DNA from: an uncultured Vampirovibrio sp.
Lineage (GTDB): Bacteria; Cyanobacteriota; Vampirovibrionia; Gastranaerophilales; Gastranaerophilaceae
Assembly (NCBI GenBank): GCA_910583875.1
Contig: CAJTXT010000002.1
Span: forward strand, 1-64,000
Direction: 5' to 3'
DNA: 64,000 nucleotides
Within the stretch, counting starts at the first letter, position 1; each line of letters opens with the position of its first letter. Below the pieces are notes generated by a model. The model saw only the letters and a list, made by a program, of their open reading frames with translations. It did not search any database and was not told where the DNA came from. This document shows positions 8,345-17,051 of the stretch, one piece after another. Made by a program: the position numbers and the translations under genes.

Positions 8345-9447
8345 TGAAATTAAAACTTTTAGATAAATATATTTTTACACAGGTTTTTCTGACTTGTTTT
8401 GGGTGTATCTTTATTTTTATGATTGTTTGGATTATGCCTGAAATTCTTTTGAAAACCATTCAACGAACAATCAGCGGAGATTATACCGTTGAAATGGCAA
8501 TTTCAATTTTAGTTAATGAACTTCCTAAAGTTTTGAATATTGCTTTACCTGTGGGTATGTTGTTAGGTTCTATTCTTACTTTTGAAAAAATGAGTAAAGA
8601 TTTTGAAATTACGGTTATGAGAGGGGCCGGTTTCCCTTTTTTTAGAATTATCGCCTCTGTAATTATTCTTAGTGTATTAGTTTCCGGCTTTACATTTATT
8701 GTAGGTTCAAAATTTCTTCCTTCATCTGCTTGTAAGCTAAAAGCAATAAAAGGTGAAAATAGAGTTTCACAATTTGTGTTTCCCGTAAAAGATGAAGATG
8801 GAGCAATGAATAAAATCCTTATTGTTCCAAATTTTGATAACAATAATATAAAAGATGTTATAGTATTAAATTTTTACGATAAAAATAAAAAAGGTTCCAG
8901 TCTTCTTTCAAGTATTTTAGTTTCAGACTATGTAAAATATGATTATAATACTTGGACATTAAATTCTGCTAAAAAATATAATATATCTAAAGAAGGCGTA
9001 TTTAATGAAATAGGTGAAGTGTCTAATTTCAATGTTTTGTCTGGTAAAAGTGCTAAGAATGCATATAAATTAATGAAATATTCAGTAAATAGAGATAGAG
9101 AATTAACAAATCCTCAAATCTCTGAATATATTAAATTGTTAAAGCAAGAAAGAATGGATGATGAATATAGATTTATGCTGAATAAATATATTCAAAGATA
9201 TGTACATTCGTTTATGTGTATTTTATTTGCAATTTTAGGTTGTTTACTTGGTTTTTCAAAACCAAGAGAACAAAAATTTATTGGTATGTTAATTGCTGTA
9301 GGTATTATTTTTGCATATTATATAACTATTCCATTTTTTGATTTACTTGCTGAAAAAGCTGTACTTTCACCATGGATAACATCAATGATAGCCCCTGTTG
9401 TTTCAATTGTGTTAATAATAATTTTGAAGAAAATGAAGGATTTATAA
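8344..9447 (+). CDS. LptF/LptG family LPS export permease
   Basis: This is a YjgP/YjgQ-family membrane permease (367 aa). It has the family layout: N-terminal helices (about residues 10-110), a periplasmic beta-rich domain in the middle, and three C-terminal helices. It partners LptB in moving LPS from the inner membrane to the Lpt bridge. Only one such gene is present here, so the second subunit (LptF or LptG) must be elsewhere, or a homodimer is used. That is why no F/G letter is assigned. It overlaps lptB by 1 nt and the following gene by 1 nt. Confidence 0.88.
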   Translation: MKLKLLDKYIFTQVFLTCFGCIFIFMIVWIMPEILLKTIQRTISGDYTVEMAISILVNELPKVLNIALPVGMLLGSILTFEKMSKDFEITVMRGAGFPFFRIIASVIILSVLVSGFTFIVGSKFLPSSACKLKAIKGENRVSQFVFPVKDEDGAMNKILIVPNFDNNNIKDVIVLNFYDKNKKGSSLLSSILVSDYVKYDYNTWTLNSAKKYNISKEGVFNEIGEVSNFNVLSGKSAKNAYKLMKYSVNRDRELTNPQISEYIKLLKQERMDDEYRFMLNKYIQRYVHSFMCILFAILGCLLGFSKPREQKFIGMLIAVGIIFAYYITIPFFDLLAEKAVLSPWITSMIAPVVSIVLIIILKKMKDL

Positions 9448-10367
9448 TGAGTAAAAGATTATTTGTATTTTTTGTATTATTTTGTTCTTTTTCGTGTTCA
9501 GCGTTTGCTGTTGATAATGTTTTAAATGCAGAAAATTCAACTTTAGAAGATCAAATAATAGATAAACACTATAAGGAGATAAATAAAAGAAGCTGTAAAT
9601 TAAATCCTAGTTTTATACAAGTACCCGAATCATCTTCTCGCGCTTATAAAATATATAAAAATGATTTAGGTGTATATGTAATTGAAGTTACAGCAAAGAA
9701 AGAAGCCTTGACTCCTGTTGTTGTTGAAAATTTAGAAACAAATGAATCTGTATATAATCGATTAGAACCTAAATTTATGGTTAATACAGGATTTTTTGAC
9801 CCTAAAAATCAAAAAACAGTTTCATATATTGTAATTGATGGTGAAATTGTTGCAAATCCAAAAGATAATGAAAGTTTAATGGCAAATGCTGCTTTAAAAC
9901 CGCATTTAGCAAAAATTTTAAATCGTTCAGAATTTAGAATTTTAGAAGATGAAGAGGGGAATATCTCATACGATATATGCCCTCACGACTATAAAGTAGA
10001 GGATGGGTTTAAACTAAAACATTCAATTCAAGCAGGACCTATGCTTGTACCCGATTTAAGATTAGAGGAAGAATTTTTTATACTTGTTAGAGATGGCAAA
10101 ATTATAAGCGAATCAGCATCGTCTCTTCATAGATATGCAAGAACAGCAATAGGTATAAAAGAAAATAAGGTATATATCTTTATTATTCCAAATGAAGCGC
10201 CAATGAATTTAAAAGAAGTTTCTGAACTTGCAAAAAGTTTTGGTATGGAAAAAGCAATGGCTTTTGATGGCGGCGGTTCTACATCTTTTGATTCAATAGA
10301 ATTGCATATAATTTCTGAAAAAGATAATCAAGCAAGAAAATTAAAATCTTTTTTAATGCTTAAATAG
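9447..10367 (+). CDS. Secreted phosphodiester glycosidase-family protein
   Basis: This 306-aa protein has a signal peptide (MSKRLFVFFVLFCSFSCSAFA) and one NAGPA/DUF2233 domain, the fold of the enzyme that uncovers mannose-6-phosphate and of sporulation protein YngK-like glycosidases. Motifs in order are FMVNTGFFDP, IQAGPMLV, RTAIGI and AFDGGGSTSF. The start at 9447 is chosen because TAATG couples it to the permease stop and AAGGA lies upstream; the longer frame from 9372 would mask the signal peptide. The lptB-lptF/G context suggests an envelope glycan role. The substrate is unknown. It ends 8 nt inside the convergent aroQ. Confidence 0.8.
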   Translation: MSKRLFVFFVLFCSFSCSAFAVDNVLNAENSTLEDQIIDKHYKEINKRSCKLNPSFIQVPESSSRAYKIYKNDLGVYVIEVTAKKEALTPVVVENLETNESVYNRLEPKFMVNTGFFDPKNQKTVSYIVIDGEIVANPKDNESLMANAALKPHLAKILNRSEFRILEDEEGNISYDICPHDYKVEDGFKLKHSIQAGPMLVPDLRLEEEFFILVRDGKIISESASSLHRYARTAIGIKENKVYIFIIPNEAPMNLKEVSELAKSFGMEKAMAFDGGGSTSFDSIELHIISEKDNQARKLKSFLMLK

Positions 10368-10797
10368 ATTTTAAGTAATCAGCAATTGCAATTAATCCAA
10401 GTTTATAACTGTTTGCTCCGAAACCTGTAATTTGACCTATACAGGCAGGCGCAGTAAGTGAGATTTTTCTAAATTCTTCTCGCGTATGAATATTTGATAA
10501 ATGAATTTCTACTGTCGGAATACAAACTGCAAGAATTGCATCTCGAATTGCAACGCTTGTATGTGTATAAGCAGCTGGATTCATAACTATTCCGTCATAA
10601 GTGTCTTTTGCTTCTTGTATTTTATTTACAAGTTCACCTTCAATATTACTTTGATAGAATTCTATTTCTATATTTAATTTAGATGCTTCATCTTTTATAA
10701 AATTTTCAATATCTTTAAGAGTTTGATTTCCATATTTATCAGGTTCACGTGTTCCTAATAAATTTAAGTTTGGACCGTTCAAAAATAATATTTTCAT
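10360..10797 (-). CDS. aroQ: Type II 3-dehydroquinate dehydratase
   Basis: This enzyme removes water from 3-dehydroquinate in the shikimate pathway. At 145 aa it is a typical type II enzyme. It has LFLNGPNLNLLGTREPDKYG with the catalytic Arg and Tyr loop, NPAAYTHTSVAIRDA and EIHLSNIHTREEFR with the active-site His. It lies 9 nt downstream of dxr in the manC-dxr-aroQ operon. The 3' end overlaps the convergent glycosidase gene by 8 nt, so no separate terminator is possible there. Confidence 0.96.
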   Translation of the reverse strand: MKILFLNGPNLNLLGTREPDKYGNQTLKDIENFIKDEASKLNIEIEFYQSNIEGELVNKIQEAKDTYDGIVMNPAAYTHTSVAIRDAILAVCIPTVEIHLSNIHTREEFRKISLTAPACIGQITGFGANSYKLGLIAIADYLKSI

Positions 10798-10806
10798 ATT
10801 AATTCC

Positions 10807-11955
10807 TTACATATTTTTTATAAATTCTCTGGTTTTTATTCTGACTTTTTCATCTTCTTCAATAATTTGATCAATATTAGGATTTTTAATTGAAGTATAA
10901 TCATCAAAAATAGCTTTTGTTATTTTATAAATATCAAGATATTTTACTTTTTTATCTAAAAATGCAAAAACAGCTTCTTCATTAGCAGCATTTAAGCATA
11001 CCGGATATGTACCGCCTTTTTCACCTGCAATAAATGCTAATTTTAAAGATGGAAATTTTTCATAATCAGGTTCGTAAAATTCAAATTTTGCAGCTTTTAT
11101 AAAGTCAAAGCTTTCTGTTTCTATGCCTTCAATTCTATCAGGATATGTTAAAGCATATTGAATAGGTATATGCATACTTGGAATACCTATTTGAGCAATA
11201 ATACTTCCATCAACAAATTCAACTGCGCTATGTATGTAGCTTTGAGGATGTACTACAACTTTTATATCCTTATAATCAAAATTAAATAAATGATGAGCTT
11301 CAATTACTTCAAGCCCTTTATTCATTAATGTTGCGGAATCAACTGTTATTTTCTTACCCATATTCCATCTTGGGTGGTTTAAAGCTTCATCCAAATTAGC
11401 GTGTTCCATTTCTTCTTTTGTTGAATTTCTAAATGGACCGCCAGAGGCTGTAATTATAAGATGTTTTGCATCTTTACCATTATTTATACATTGGAATATA
11501 GCAGAATGCTCACTATCAACAGGTAATATTTTTACATTATTTTCTTTTGCAAGTTTTATTACAATATCGCCTGCCATAACAAGAGTTTCTTTATTTGCTA
11601 AAGCAATATCTTTTCCTTTTTTTATAGCTTCAATTGTTGGTTTTAAACCTATTTTGCCGGATACGGCAACTAATAATATTTGAATTTCATCAAGTTTTGC
11701 TATTGTATTTAGACCTTCATCTCCAAATAGTATATTTATATTTGGAAATTCTTTTATTAATTTTTCAGCATCATCTTCTTTTCTTACCGAAACATATTTT
11801 GGTGCAAATTTTTCAATTTGTTTCTTTATTAAATCAATATTATTTCCTGCTGAAATCGCAATAATTTCAAATTTATCATTAAGTTTTTCTATAACTTCTA
11901 GTGCCTGTGTACCAATTGAGCCAGTTGAACCTAGAATAGCAATTTTTTTCTTCAT
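10807..11955 (-). CDS. dxr: 1-deoxy-D-xylulose 5-phosphate reductoisomerase
   Basis: This enzyme makes 2-C-methyl-erythritol 4-phosphate from DXP with NADPH, the first committed step of MEP isoprenoid synthesis. The N-terminus MKKKIAILGSTGSIG is the NADPH site. ALANKETLVMAG, PVDSEHSAIFQ (metal and substrate ligands) and ITASGGPFR are family blocks. The frame is open to 11970 (MAEHN...), but the start giving MKKKIAILG at 11955 matches the family and abuts the manC stop. The ribosome site is weak, so coupling to manC is likely. The enzyme is 382 aa from this start. Confidence 0.95.
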   Translation of the reverse strand: MKKKIAILGSTGSIGTQALEVIEKLNDKFEIIAISAGNNIDLIKKQIEKFAPKYVSVRKEDDAEKLIKEFPNINILFGDEGLNTIAKLDEIQILLVAVSGKIGLKPTIEAIKKGKDIALANKETLVMAGDIVIKLAKENNVKILPVDSEHSAIFQCINNGKDAKHLIITASGGPFRNSTKEEMEHANLDEALNHPRWNMGKKITVDSATLMNKGLEVIEAHHLFNFDYKDIKVVVHPQSYIHSAVEFVDGSIIAQIGIPSMHIPIQYALTYPDRIEGIETESFDFIKAAKFEFYEPDYEKFPSLKLAFIAGEKGGTYPVCLNAANEEAVFAFLDKKVKYLDIYKITKAIFDDYTSIKNPNIDQIIEEDEKVRIKTREFIKNM

Positions 11956-11956
11956 A

Positions 11957-13402
11957 TTATGCTCTGCCATAAATGTCTTCTAATCGTTCTATATCATTTT
12001 CATCAAGAATATCACCTTGTTGAATTTCAAGAACTTTTAATTGTTCTTGTCCGAAATTTTGAAGTGAATGAATTTCTTCTACAGCAATGTCGATGCTTTC
12101 TCCGGCTTGAAGTTTTACAAATTCATCGCCTTTTAGAATTGTTGCTTCACCTTCCAGTATAATCCAATGTTCACTTCTATGATGATGAAGCTGCACACTT
12201 AGTTTTGCATTAGGATTTACCGTAATACATTTAGTTAAAAATCCGTTTCCATTCTCAAGTACGGTATAATAGCCCCAGGGTCTATATACTGTTTTATGAA
12301 TTTCTTTTGTTATTTCATTTTTACCATTTAATTTTTTATAAATATTTTTTATTCCGTTATTATTATTTTTATCACAAACTAAAACTGCATCTTCAGTTTC
12401 AACAACAATGGTATCTTTAAGACCAAGAGTTGCAGTTAGTTTTGAAGTAGAATATACTAATGAATTTTTTGAATCTATATCAATTGTTTGACCTCTAAAA
12501 TAGTTTCCATTGTTATCTTTTTCAGAAATCTCATATATTGCATCCCAAGACCCAATATCTTTCCATTCTGTATTAAGTGGAATAGTGACTAACTTTTTTG
12601 TTTTTTCCATTAAAGCATAGTCAATAGATATATTATCTATATTTTCATATTCAGATAACGGAATTGAAGGAATTGAGTTTTGTATTTCTTTATTATAAAT
12701 GTTTATATATATATCTTGAGCATGTCTTTTTAATTCTTCAAAATATGTTTCCGCAGAAAACATATAAATGCCTGAATTAATATAAAATTTACCTTTTAGT
12801 TTTTCTTTTTGCGCTTTATTATTTGGTTTTTCTATAAAGTTTGTTACTTTAAGTGCATTAGGTTCAATTTCTGTAACTTGAGCATTTCTTCTTGCTTTTA
12901 TATATCCAAAATTTTCGTTGATATCTTTTGTTTCAGAAGCAAAAGAAACAATATATCCTGCGTTTGCAAGCTTTATACCTTTTTCAAGTAAAGAAGAAAA
13001 TTCTTCACGATTTGTTATTAATTGATCAGATGGAATAGCTAAAATTATAGGTGAGTTTGAAGAATAATTTAATTTATCATCAATATATTTAACAGCTATT
13101 GATATTGCCGGGGCAGTATTTTTAAAAATAGGTTCAGACAGTACTTTATATTCTGATTTTCTGCAAAATTTCTCTTGAAGAACTTTTAATTGTTCTTTTA
13201 TTGCAGTTGCATATTTTATATTTGTTGTAGTTATTATATTTTTATCATCTACAAGATTTGTTAATTTTAAAAATGTTTGTTGGAAAAGAGTATATTCGTC
13301 ATCAAGTTTAAACATTTGTTTTGGAAACATTTCTCTTGATACCGGCCATAATCTTTTACCGGAACCACCTGCTAAAATAATGCAAAATAATGAAGCTGTC
13401 AT
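11957..13402 (-). CDS. manC: Mannose-1-P guanylyltransferase / mannose-6-P isomerase
   Basis: This bifunctional type II PMI/GMP enzyme (481 aa) makes GDP-mannose for surface glycans. The N-terminal nucleotidyltransferase has LAGGSGKRLWPVSREMFPKQ with the pyrophosphorylase signature and the FIEKPN block. The C-terminal cupin has RPWGYYTVL and the metal-binding SVQLHHHRSEHWIILEG. A GGGGAG ribosome site precedes the ATG. It is first in an operon with dxr and aroQ, an unrelated set. The GDP-mannose product may feed the glycans implied by the LPS and acyltransferase genes elsewhere in the window. Confidence 0.95.
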   Translation of the reverse strand: MTASLFCIILAGGSGKRLWPVSREMFPKQMFKLDDEYTLFQQTFLKLTNLVDDKNIITTTNIKYATAIKEQLKVLQEKFCRKSEYKVLSEPIFKNTAPAISIAVKYIDDKLNYSSNSPIILAIPSDQLITNREEFSSLLEKGIKLANAGYIVSFASETKDINENFGYIKARRNAQVTEIEPNALKVTNFIEKPNNKAQKEKLKGKFYINSGIYMFSAETYFEELKRHAQDIYINIYNKEIQNSIPSIPLSEYENIDNISIDYALMEKTKKLVTIPLNTEWKDIGSWDAIYEISEKDNNGNYFRGQTIDIDSKNSLVYSTSKLTATLGLKDTIVVETEDAVLVCDKNNNNGIKNIYKKLNGKNEITKEIHKTVYRPWGYYTVLENGNGFLTKCITVNPNAKLSVQLHHHRSEHWIILEGEATILKGDEFVKLQAGESIDIAVEEIHSLQNFGQEQLKVLEIQQGDILDENDIERLEDIYGRA

Positions 13403-13439
13403 ATTACTCCCCTATACAATAACCAATTATACAATAAAT

Positions 13440-13495
13440 AAAAGATTTTTTGAAATTATTAAAATCTTTTCATTCAAAAATTTAGGTTATATAAT
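13440..13495 (+). promoter_or_regulatory. Candidate leaderless promoter and dyad before anmK
   Basis: TTTTCA (13467-13472) and TATAAT (13490-13495) are 17 nt apart. The predicted transcription start is at 13501-13502, the A of the anmK ATG, and there is no Shine-Dalgarno site. A 10-bp perfect dyad (AAAAGATTTT at 13440-13449, AAAATCTTTT at 13461-13470) overlaps the -35 and could be an operator or a terminator stem. Confidence 0.45.
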
Positions 13496-13501
13496 CAGTT
13501 T

Positions 13502-14629
13502 ATGAAAAAGTTTAAAACGATAATATCAATGATGTCGGGTACATCTTTAGACTCAATAGATGCATGTTTGTTAAATATATATGATGATTTAACTTTTAAA
13601 GTAATAGATAGTTATTCATTAGATTATCCGATTGAAGTAAGAGAGAAATTATTGGCTTTAGCTAACAATAATGGCAATGTTAGTGACGTATGCTTGATGA
13701 ATTTTGTTGTTGGTGAATTATTTGCAAAGACTGCAAATTTACTTATTGAAAAAGCAAATTTAAAACATAGGGATATTGATTTTATATCTTCGCATGGGCA
13801 AACTATATTCCATATTCCTGCTATAAAAGAAATTGGCGGTATTAATACCGCAAGTACTTTACAAATTGGCGATATTTCAGTTATTTCACATAAAACAGGA
13901 ATAATGACTGTTGGGGATTTTCGCCCTAAGGATATGGCATCAGGCGGGCAGGGCGCTCCTTTAGTTCCATTTGCCGATAAAATTTTATTTGGTTTAGATA
14001 AAAACAGACTTATACAAAATATTGGCGGAATATCAAATGTAACAGTATTATCAAAAAATTGTGATATATTTGCATTTGATAATGGTCCGGGAAATATGCT
14101 TATTGATTATTTTATTCATAAGCTTTTTGATTTGTCTTTTGATAAAAATGGTGAAATAGCTTCACAAGGAAATATTGATAATAAGTGGTTAGAAGAACTT
14201 TTAAAAGAACATTATTATAATATTAAACCGCCAAAATCTACAGGCAGAGAATTGTTTAATAAGGATTATGCAGAAAAAATATATAAATTTGCACCCGAAA
14301 ATAATTTTGATGTTATAGCTACAATTACATTTTTAACGGCTAAAGTTATTGCGGACTCATATAAAAACTTTATTTTGCCAAAAACATCAATTGATGAAGT
14401 TGTAATAGGCGGTGGAGGTGCATATAATAAAACTTTGCTTTCAATGCTTCAGAAGGAAATACCTTCAATACCGGTAAAAACTCATGATGATTTTGGCATT
14501 CCTAATAAATTGAAAGAAGCTATAGCTTTTGCATACTTAGGTTATTTTACGATAATGAATAAACCAAATAATGTTCCTTCTTGTACAGGTGCAAATATGC
14601 CTGTTGTTATGGGAAAAATATCTTATTAA
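13502..14629 (+). CDS. anmK: Anhydro-N-acetylmuramic acid kinase
   Basis: AnmK phosphorylates and opens 1,6-anhydroMurNAc released during peptidoglycan turnover, giving MurNAc-6-P for recycling. The 375-aa protein shows family blocks MMSGTSLDSIDACL (ATP site), SSHGQTIFHIP, GDFRPKDMASGGQGAPLVPF with the catalytic Asp, QNIGGISNVT and FDNGPGNMLID. It stands alone on the plus strand. The stop overlaps the convergent EamA-transporter gene by 4 nt. No murQ or anhydro-muropeptide permease is nearby. The message may be leaderless. Confidence 0.96.
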   Translation: MKKFKTIISMMSGTSLDSIDACLLNIYDDLTFKVIDSYSLDYPIEVREKLLALANNNGNVSDVCLMNFVVGELFAKTANLLIEKANLKHRDIDFISSHGQTIFHIPAIKEIGGINTASTLQIGDISVISHKTGIMTVGDFRPKDMASGGQGAPLVPFADKILFGLDKNRLIQNIGGISNVTVLSKNCDIFAFDNGPGNMLIDYFIHKLFDLSFDKNGEIASQGNIDNKWLEELLKEHYYNIKPPKSTGRELFNKDYAEKIYKFAPENNFDVIATITFLTAKVIADSYKNFILPKTSIDEVVIGGGGAYNKTLLSMLQKEIPSIPVKTHDDFGIPNKLKEAIAFAYLGYFTIMNKPNNVPSCTGANMPVVMGKISY

Positions 14630-15516
14630 TTTTCTTTTACTTTTATACTTAAAAGAGTCAAAGACGTTAATATTAAAATTAAACCTGTTATTCCTATAAA
14701 TGTTGGTATTTCAGAGAAGAAAATTATTCCGAAAATCATAGCTGAAATTGGTTCGCTTTCTGCTAAAATAGCCGCTTTCCCTGTTTCTATATATTTAAGC
14801 GAATATGTGTGTAATAAGTATGGGCAAACAGATGCAATAAGTGCATGAAATATCATAAATAATATATTTTGAATTGGAGCATTTTCAATGATTTTTATTG
14901 TAATATTCCAATCCGCAAAGAGAATTAAAGATAAAGTCATAACAATCAGAGAATAAAAAGTTATTGTTAATGCGTTATATCCTTTTTGTATAGCTTTTGT
15001 TGATAGTGCTAAATATGTTGCATAAGAAATAGCTGCAAATAAACCGCTGCAAACCCCGAATGGTGTTATTGTAATATTAGTATGATTTTCAATAATACCG
15101 CTTGTGCAAATGCATCCTGCAATTGCCAATATTAAACAAATTAATTTTTTTGAAGTAATTTTTTCTCCAAGGAATAAAAAAGAAAATATAATTACAAACA
15201 TTGGAGCAAGGCAAAGCAACACTGCAGCAAAAGATAAGGATAATTCGTTAATTGCTGTATTATAACCTAAGTTTAATGCAAGCATCCCGAATAATCCGCT
15301 GCACAAAAATAACCAGCTGTCTTTTAGTTTTATTTTTAATAATGATTTATCAAAAATAAAAAATACGCTAAGCAATATTAATGATGCAATTAGTCCTCTT
15401 GTTGCAAGAATAGTGTAATTATCCATTCCCCATTGTGTAAGTTTACGAACAAATATTCCTACAGAACCCCAAGAGATACCGGCAAGTATCGGAAATAAAA
15501 ATATAAATCTTTTCAT
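14626..15516 (-). CDS. EamA-family (DMT superfamily) transporter
   Basis: This 296-aa inner membrane protein has ten hydrophobic helices arranged as two EamA halves. Recognisable features are the starting segment GISWGSVGIFVRKL, a LFLGEKIT-type loop at the end of the first half, and the second half ending in FSEIPTFIGITGLILI. DMT proteins export or import small metabolites, often amino acids or nucleosides. The substrate cannot be read from sequence. It lies 8 nt downstream of dapB, so a link to amino acid metabolism is possible but unproven. Confidence 0.88.
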   Translation of the reverse strand: MKRFIFLFPILAGISWGSVGIFVRKLTQWGMDNYTILATRGLIASLILLSVFFIFDKSLLKIKLKDSWLFLCSGLFGMLALNLGYNTAINELSLSFAAVLLCLAPMFVIIFSFLFLGEKITSKKLICLILAIAGCICTSGIIENHTNITITPFGVCSGLFAAISYATYLALSTKAIQKGYNALTITFYSLIVMTLSLILFADWNITIKIIENAPIQNILFMIFHALIASVCPYLLHTYSLKYIETGKAAILAESEPISAMIFGIIFFSEIPTFIGITGLILILTSLTLLSIKVKEN

Positions 15517-15524
15517 TTTAAGCC

Positions 15525-16322
15525 TTATTGCATAATGTTGTCTAAGCCGTAAATGAATTCATTATTATCGAATACATATTTAACTGCGAGTAAAACACCA
15601 GCCATATAGCAAGAACGTTCCATTGTATGGTGAGCAAGTTTTAAAATTTGTCCGGAAGCTCCAAAAATAACTTCTTCTGATGCTATATAACCCGGCATTC
15701 TAACTGAATGAATATGAATATTTGCTTCAGAATTTGCACCTCTAGCACCTTGAATTAATTCTGTTTCAGGGCAGTTTCCTAAAGTGAAATTTGAATTTTC
15801 TTCTGCCATCATTTGAGCTGTTTTAATAGCTGTACCAGATGGAGCATCTTTTTTTTGATTGTGGTGTAGTTCTATAATTTCTGCATTATTAAAATATTTT
15901 GCTGCTTGTTTTGCAAACATCATTAATAAAACAGCTCCTGTAGAAAAGTTTGGAGCAATTAAGCAAGAAACATTATTTTCTTGTGACATTTTTTTTAATG
16001 CTGTTATTTGTTCATCTTTTAAACCGGTAGTACCAATTACGGATTTTACTTTATTTTTCATATATAAACATACGTGTTCATAAATACCGTTAGGTTGTGT
16101 GAAATCAACTACAACATCAGGTTTTTTATTTTGTAATGCTTTTTCTATATCTGTTTCAATAACAACCTTGCATTCTTTTCCTGTTGCTGCAATACCTGCA
16201 TCTGTTCCTTCACCCATAATATCTACAGCCATTACAAGTGTTGTATTTTCATCATTTAAAACTGCTTTAACAACTTCTTTTCCCATTTTGCCAAGTGCGC
16301 CGATTACCCCAACTTTTATCAT
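15525..16322 (-). CDS. dapB: 4-hydroxy-tetrahydrodipicolinate reductase
   Basis: DapB reduces the DapA product on the route to DAP and lysine. The 265-aa enzyme has the N-terminal dinucleotide site VGVIGALGKMGKEVV and the diagnostic ELHHNQKKDAPSGTA (151-165) with the catalytic His-His and Lys. The usual GRMG reads GKMG here. Its pathway partner lysA is 11 kb away, and dapA is not in the window. It is followed by the EamA transporter after 8 nt. The promoter must lie in the 175 nt shared with the small-protein gene on the other strand. Confidence 0.96.
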   Translation of the reverse strand: MIKVGVIGALGKMGKEVVKAVLNDENTTLVMAVDIMGEGTDAGIAATGKECKVVIETDIEKALQNKKPDVVVDFTQPNGIYEHVCLYMKNKVKSVIGTTGLKDEQITALKKMSQENNVSCLIAPNFSTGAVLLMMFAKQAAKYFNNAEIIELHHNQKKDAPSGTAIKTAQMMAEENSNFTLGNCPETELIQGARGANSEANIHIHSVRMPGYIASEEVIFGASGQILKLAHHTMERSCYMAGVLLAVKYVFDNNEFIYGLDNIMQ

Positions 16323-16429
16323 ATTTTCCCCTTTTTTATTCTCACTATACCTATGTTAGCGTTAAAAAAACAATTATGCAGTATATGTAAACAAATATTT
16401 AATCTTTAAATTCTTTCTTGAATAAAATC

Positions 16430-16480
16430 GGAAAATATGTTAGGATTGTTTCAAAAGAATGATATAGGAAAATATGTTAG
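16430..16480 (+). repeat. Pair of 14-nt direct repeats before a small gene
   Basis: GGAAAATATGTTAG occurs at 16430-16443 and again at 16467-16480, 37 nt apart, ending 18 nt before the ATG at 16499. This could be a duplicated promoter element or operator. The rest of 16323-16498 shows no other gene. Confidence 0.6.
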
Positions 16481-16498
16481 AAATTCGAAAGGCGTATT

Positions 16499-16726
16499 AT
16501 GGGAAGTATAAAAAGAGAAAGTATTAATAGAATTACCTCTAAAGTTCAAACTGTAGGAATTAATTTGTCTTTAGTTTCAAGTTTGATAAATTTTTTGGAA
16601 AATGGACTGCTTGATGAATTTAATGTTTCAAAAATAGATACATCAAATATTGTTATAGTTTTAAAACGTCTTATCTCTATTATTATCGAAGATTATGGGG
16701 ATATAGAAGAACTTATTGAAGATTAA
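16499..16726 (+). CDS. Small protein of unknown function
   Basis: This 75-aa protein is not recognised. It is predicted to be mostly alpha-helical, with a basic N-terminus (KRESINRITSKVQ), a hydrophobic middle and an acidic tail (EDYGDIEELIED). No signal peptide or membrane segment is evident. An AAAGG ribosome site precedes the ATG, and tandem direct repeats lie in its upstream region. It faces the same way as the next small gene, but each seems to have its own promoter. Coding status is inferred from the ribosome site and normal amino acid composition. Confidence 0.6.
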   Translation: MGSIKRESINRITSKVQTVGINLSLVSSLINFLENGLLDEFNVSKIDTSNIVIVLKRLISIIIEDYGDIEELIED

Positions 16727-16734
16727 ATTTGTTA

Positions 16735-16763
16735 TTGACCTTTTTAGTTAAATTTATTACTAT
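16735..16763 (+). promoter_or_regulatory. Candidate promoter of the 85-aa protein gene
   Basis: TTGACC and TACTAT are separated by 17 nt just after the stop of the preceding small gene. The predicted transcription start is about 24 nt before the ATG at 16793, which has a GAGGAGAG ribosome site. Confidence 0.45.
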
Positions 16764-16792
16764 TTATCATATACACTATATGAGGAGAGTTT

Positions 16793-17050
16793 ATGCCGCA
16801 GCCATTTTCACAAGGTGGACCAATGAAAAAAAGAATGTCTGTACTGGTTTTTCTTAAAGGTACAACGGCACCGTTAGTTCTTTATGTTGACAATCCTATT
16901 ACGCTTTATGAAGAACTTACTCAAATCTTAAAATTAAATTCTCCGACTCCAAAGTTAATTGAAAAATCAACAATGGGTCCTGTTAAAAAGGTTTGTATTC
17001 AATCTACACAAATTTGTGCCGTTGCGCTTCAAGAAGAGCAATATATGTAA
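16793..17050 (+). CDS. Small conserved-looking protein of unknown function
   Basis: This 85-aa protein is not recognised. After a short Pro/Gln/Gly start, it has an alternating hydrophobic pattern (MSVLVFLKGTTAPLVLYVDN) that suggests a small beta-containing domain, then a helix and a second beta segment (KKVCIQSTQICAVALQEEQ). There are two cysteines and no signal peptide. The GAGGAGAG site is one of the best in the window and supports real expression. Its stop lies 1 nt from the end of the convergent CDF gene. Confidence 0.65.
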   Translation: MPQPFSQGGPMKKRMSVLVFLKGTTAPLVLYVDNPITLYEELTQILKLNSPTPKLIEKSTMGPVKKVCIQSTQICAVALQEEQYM

Positions 17051-17051
17051 T

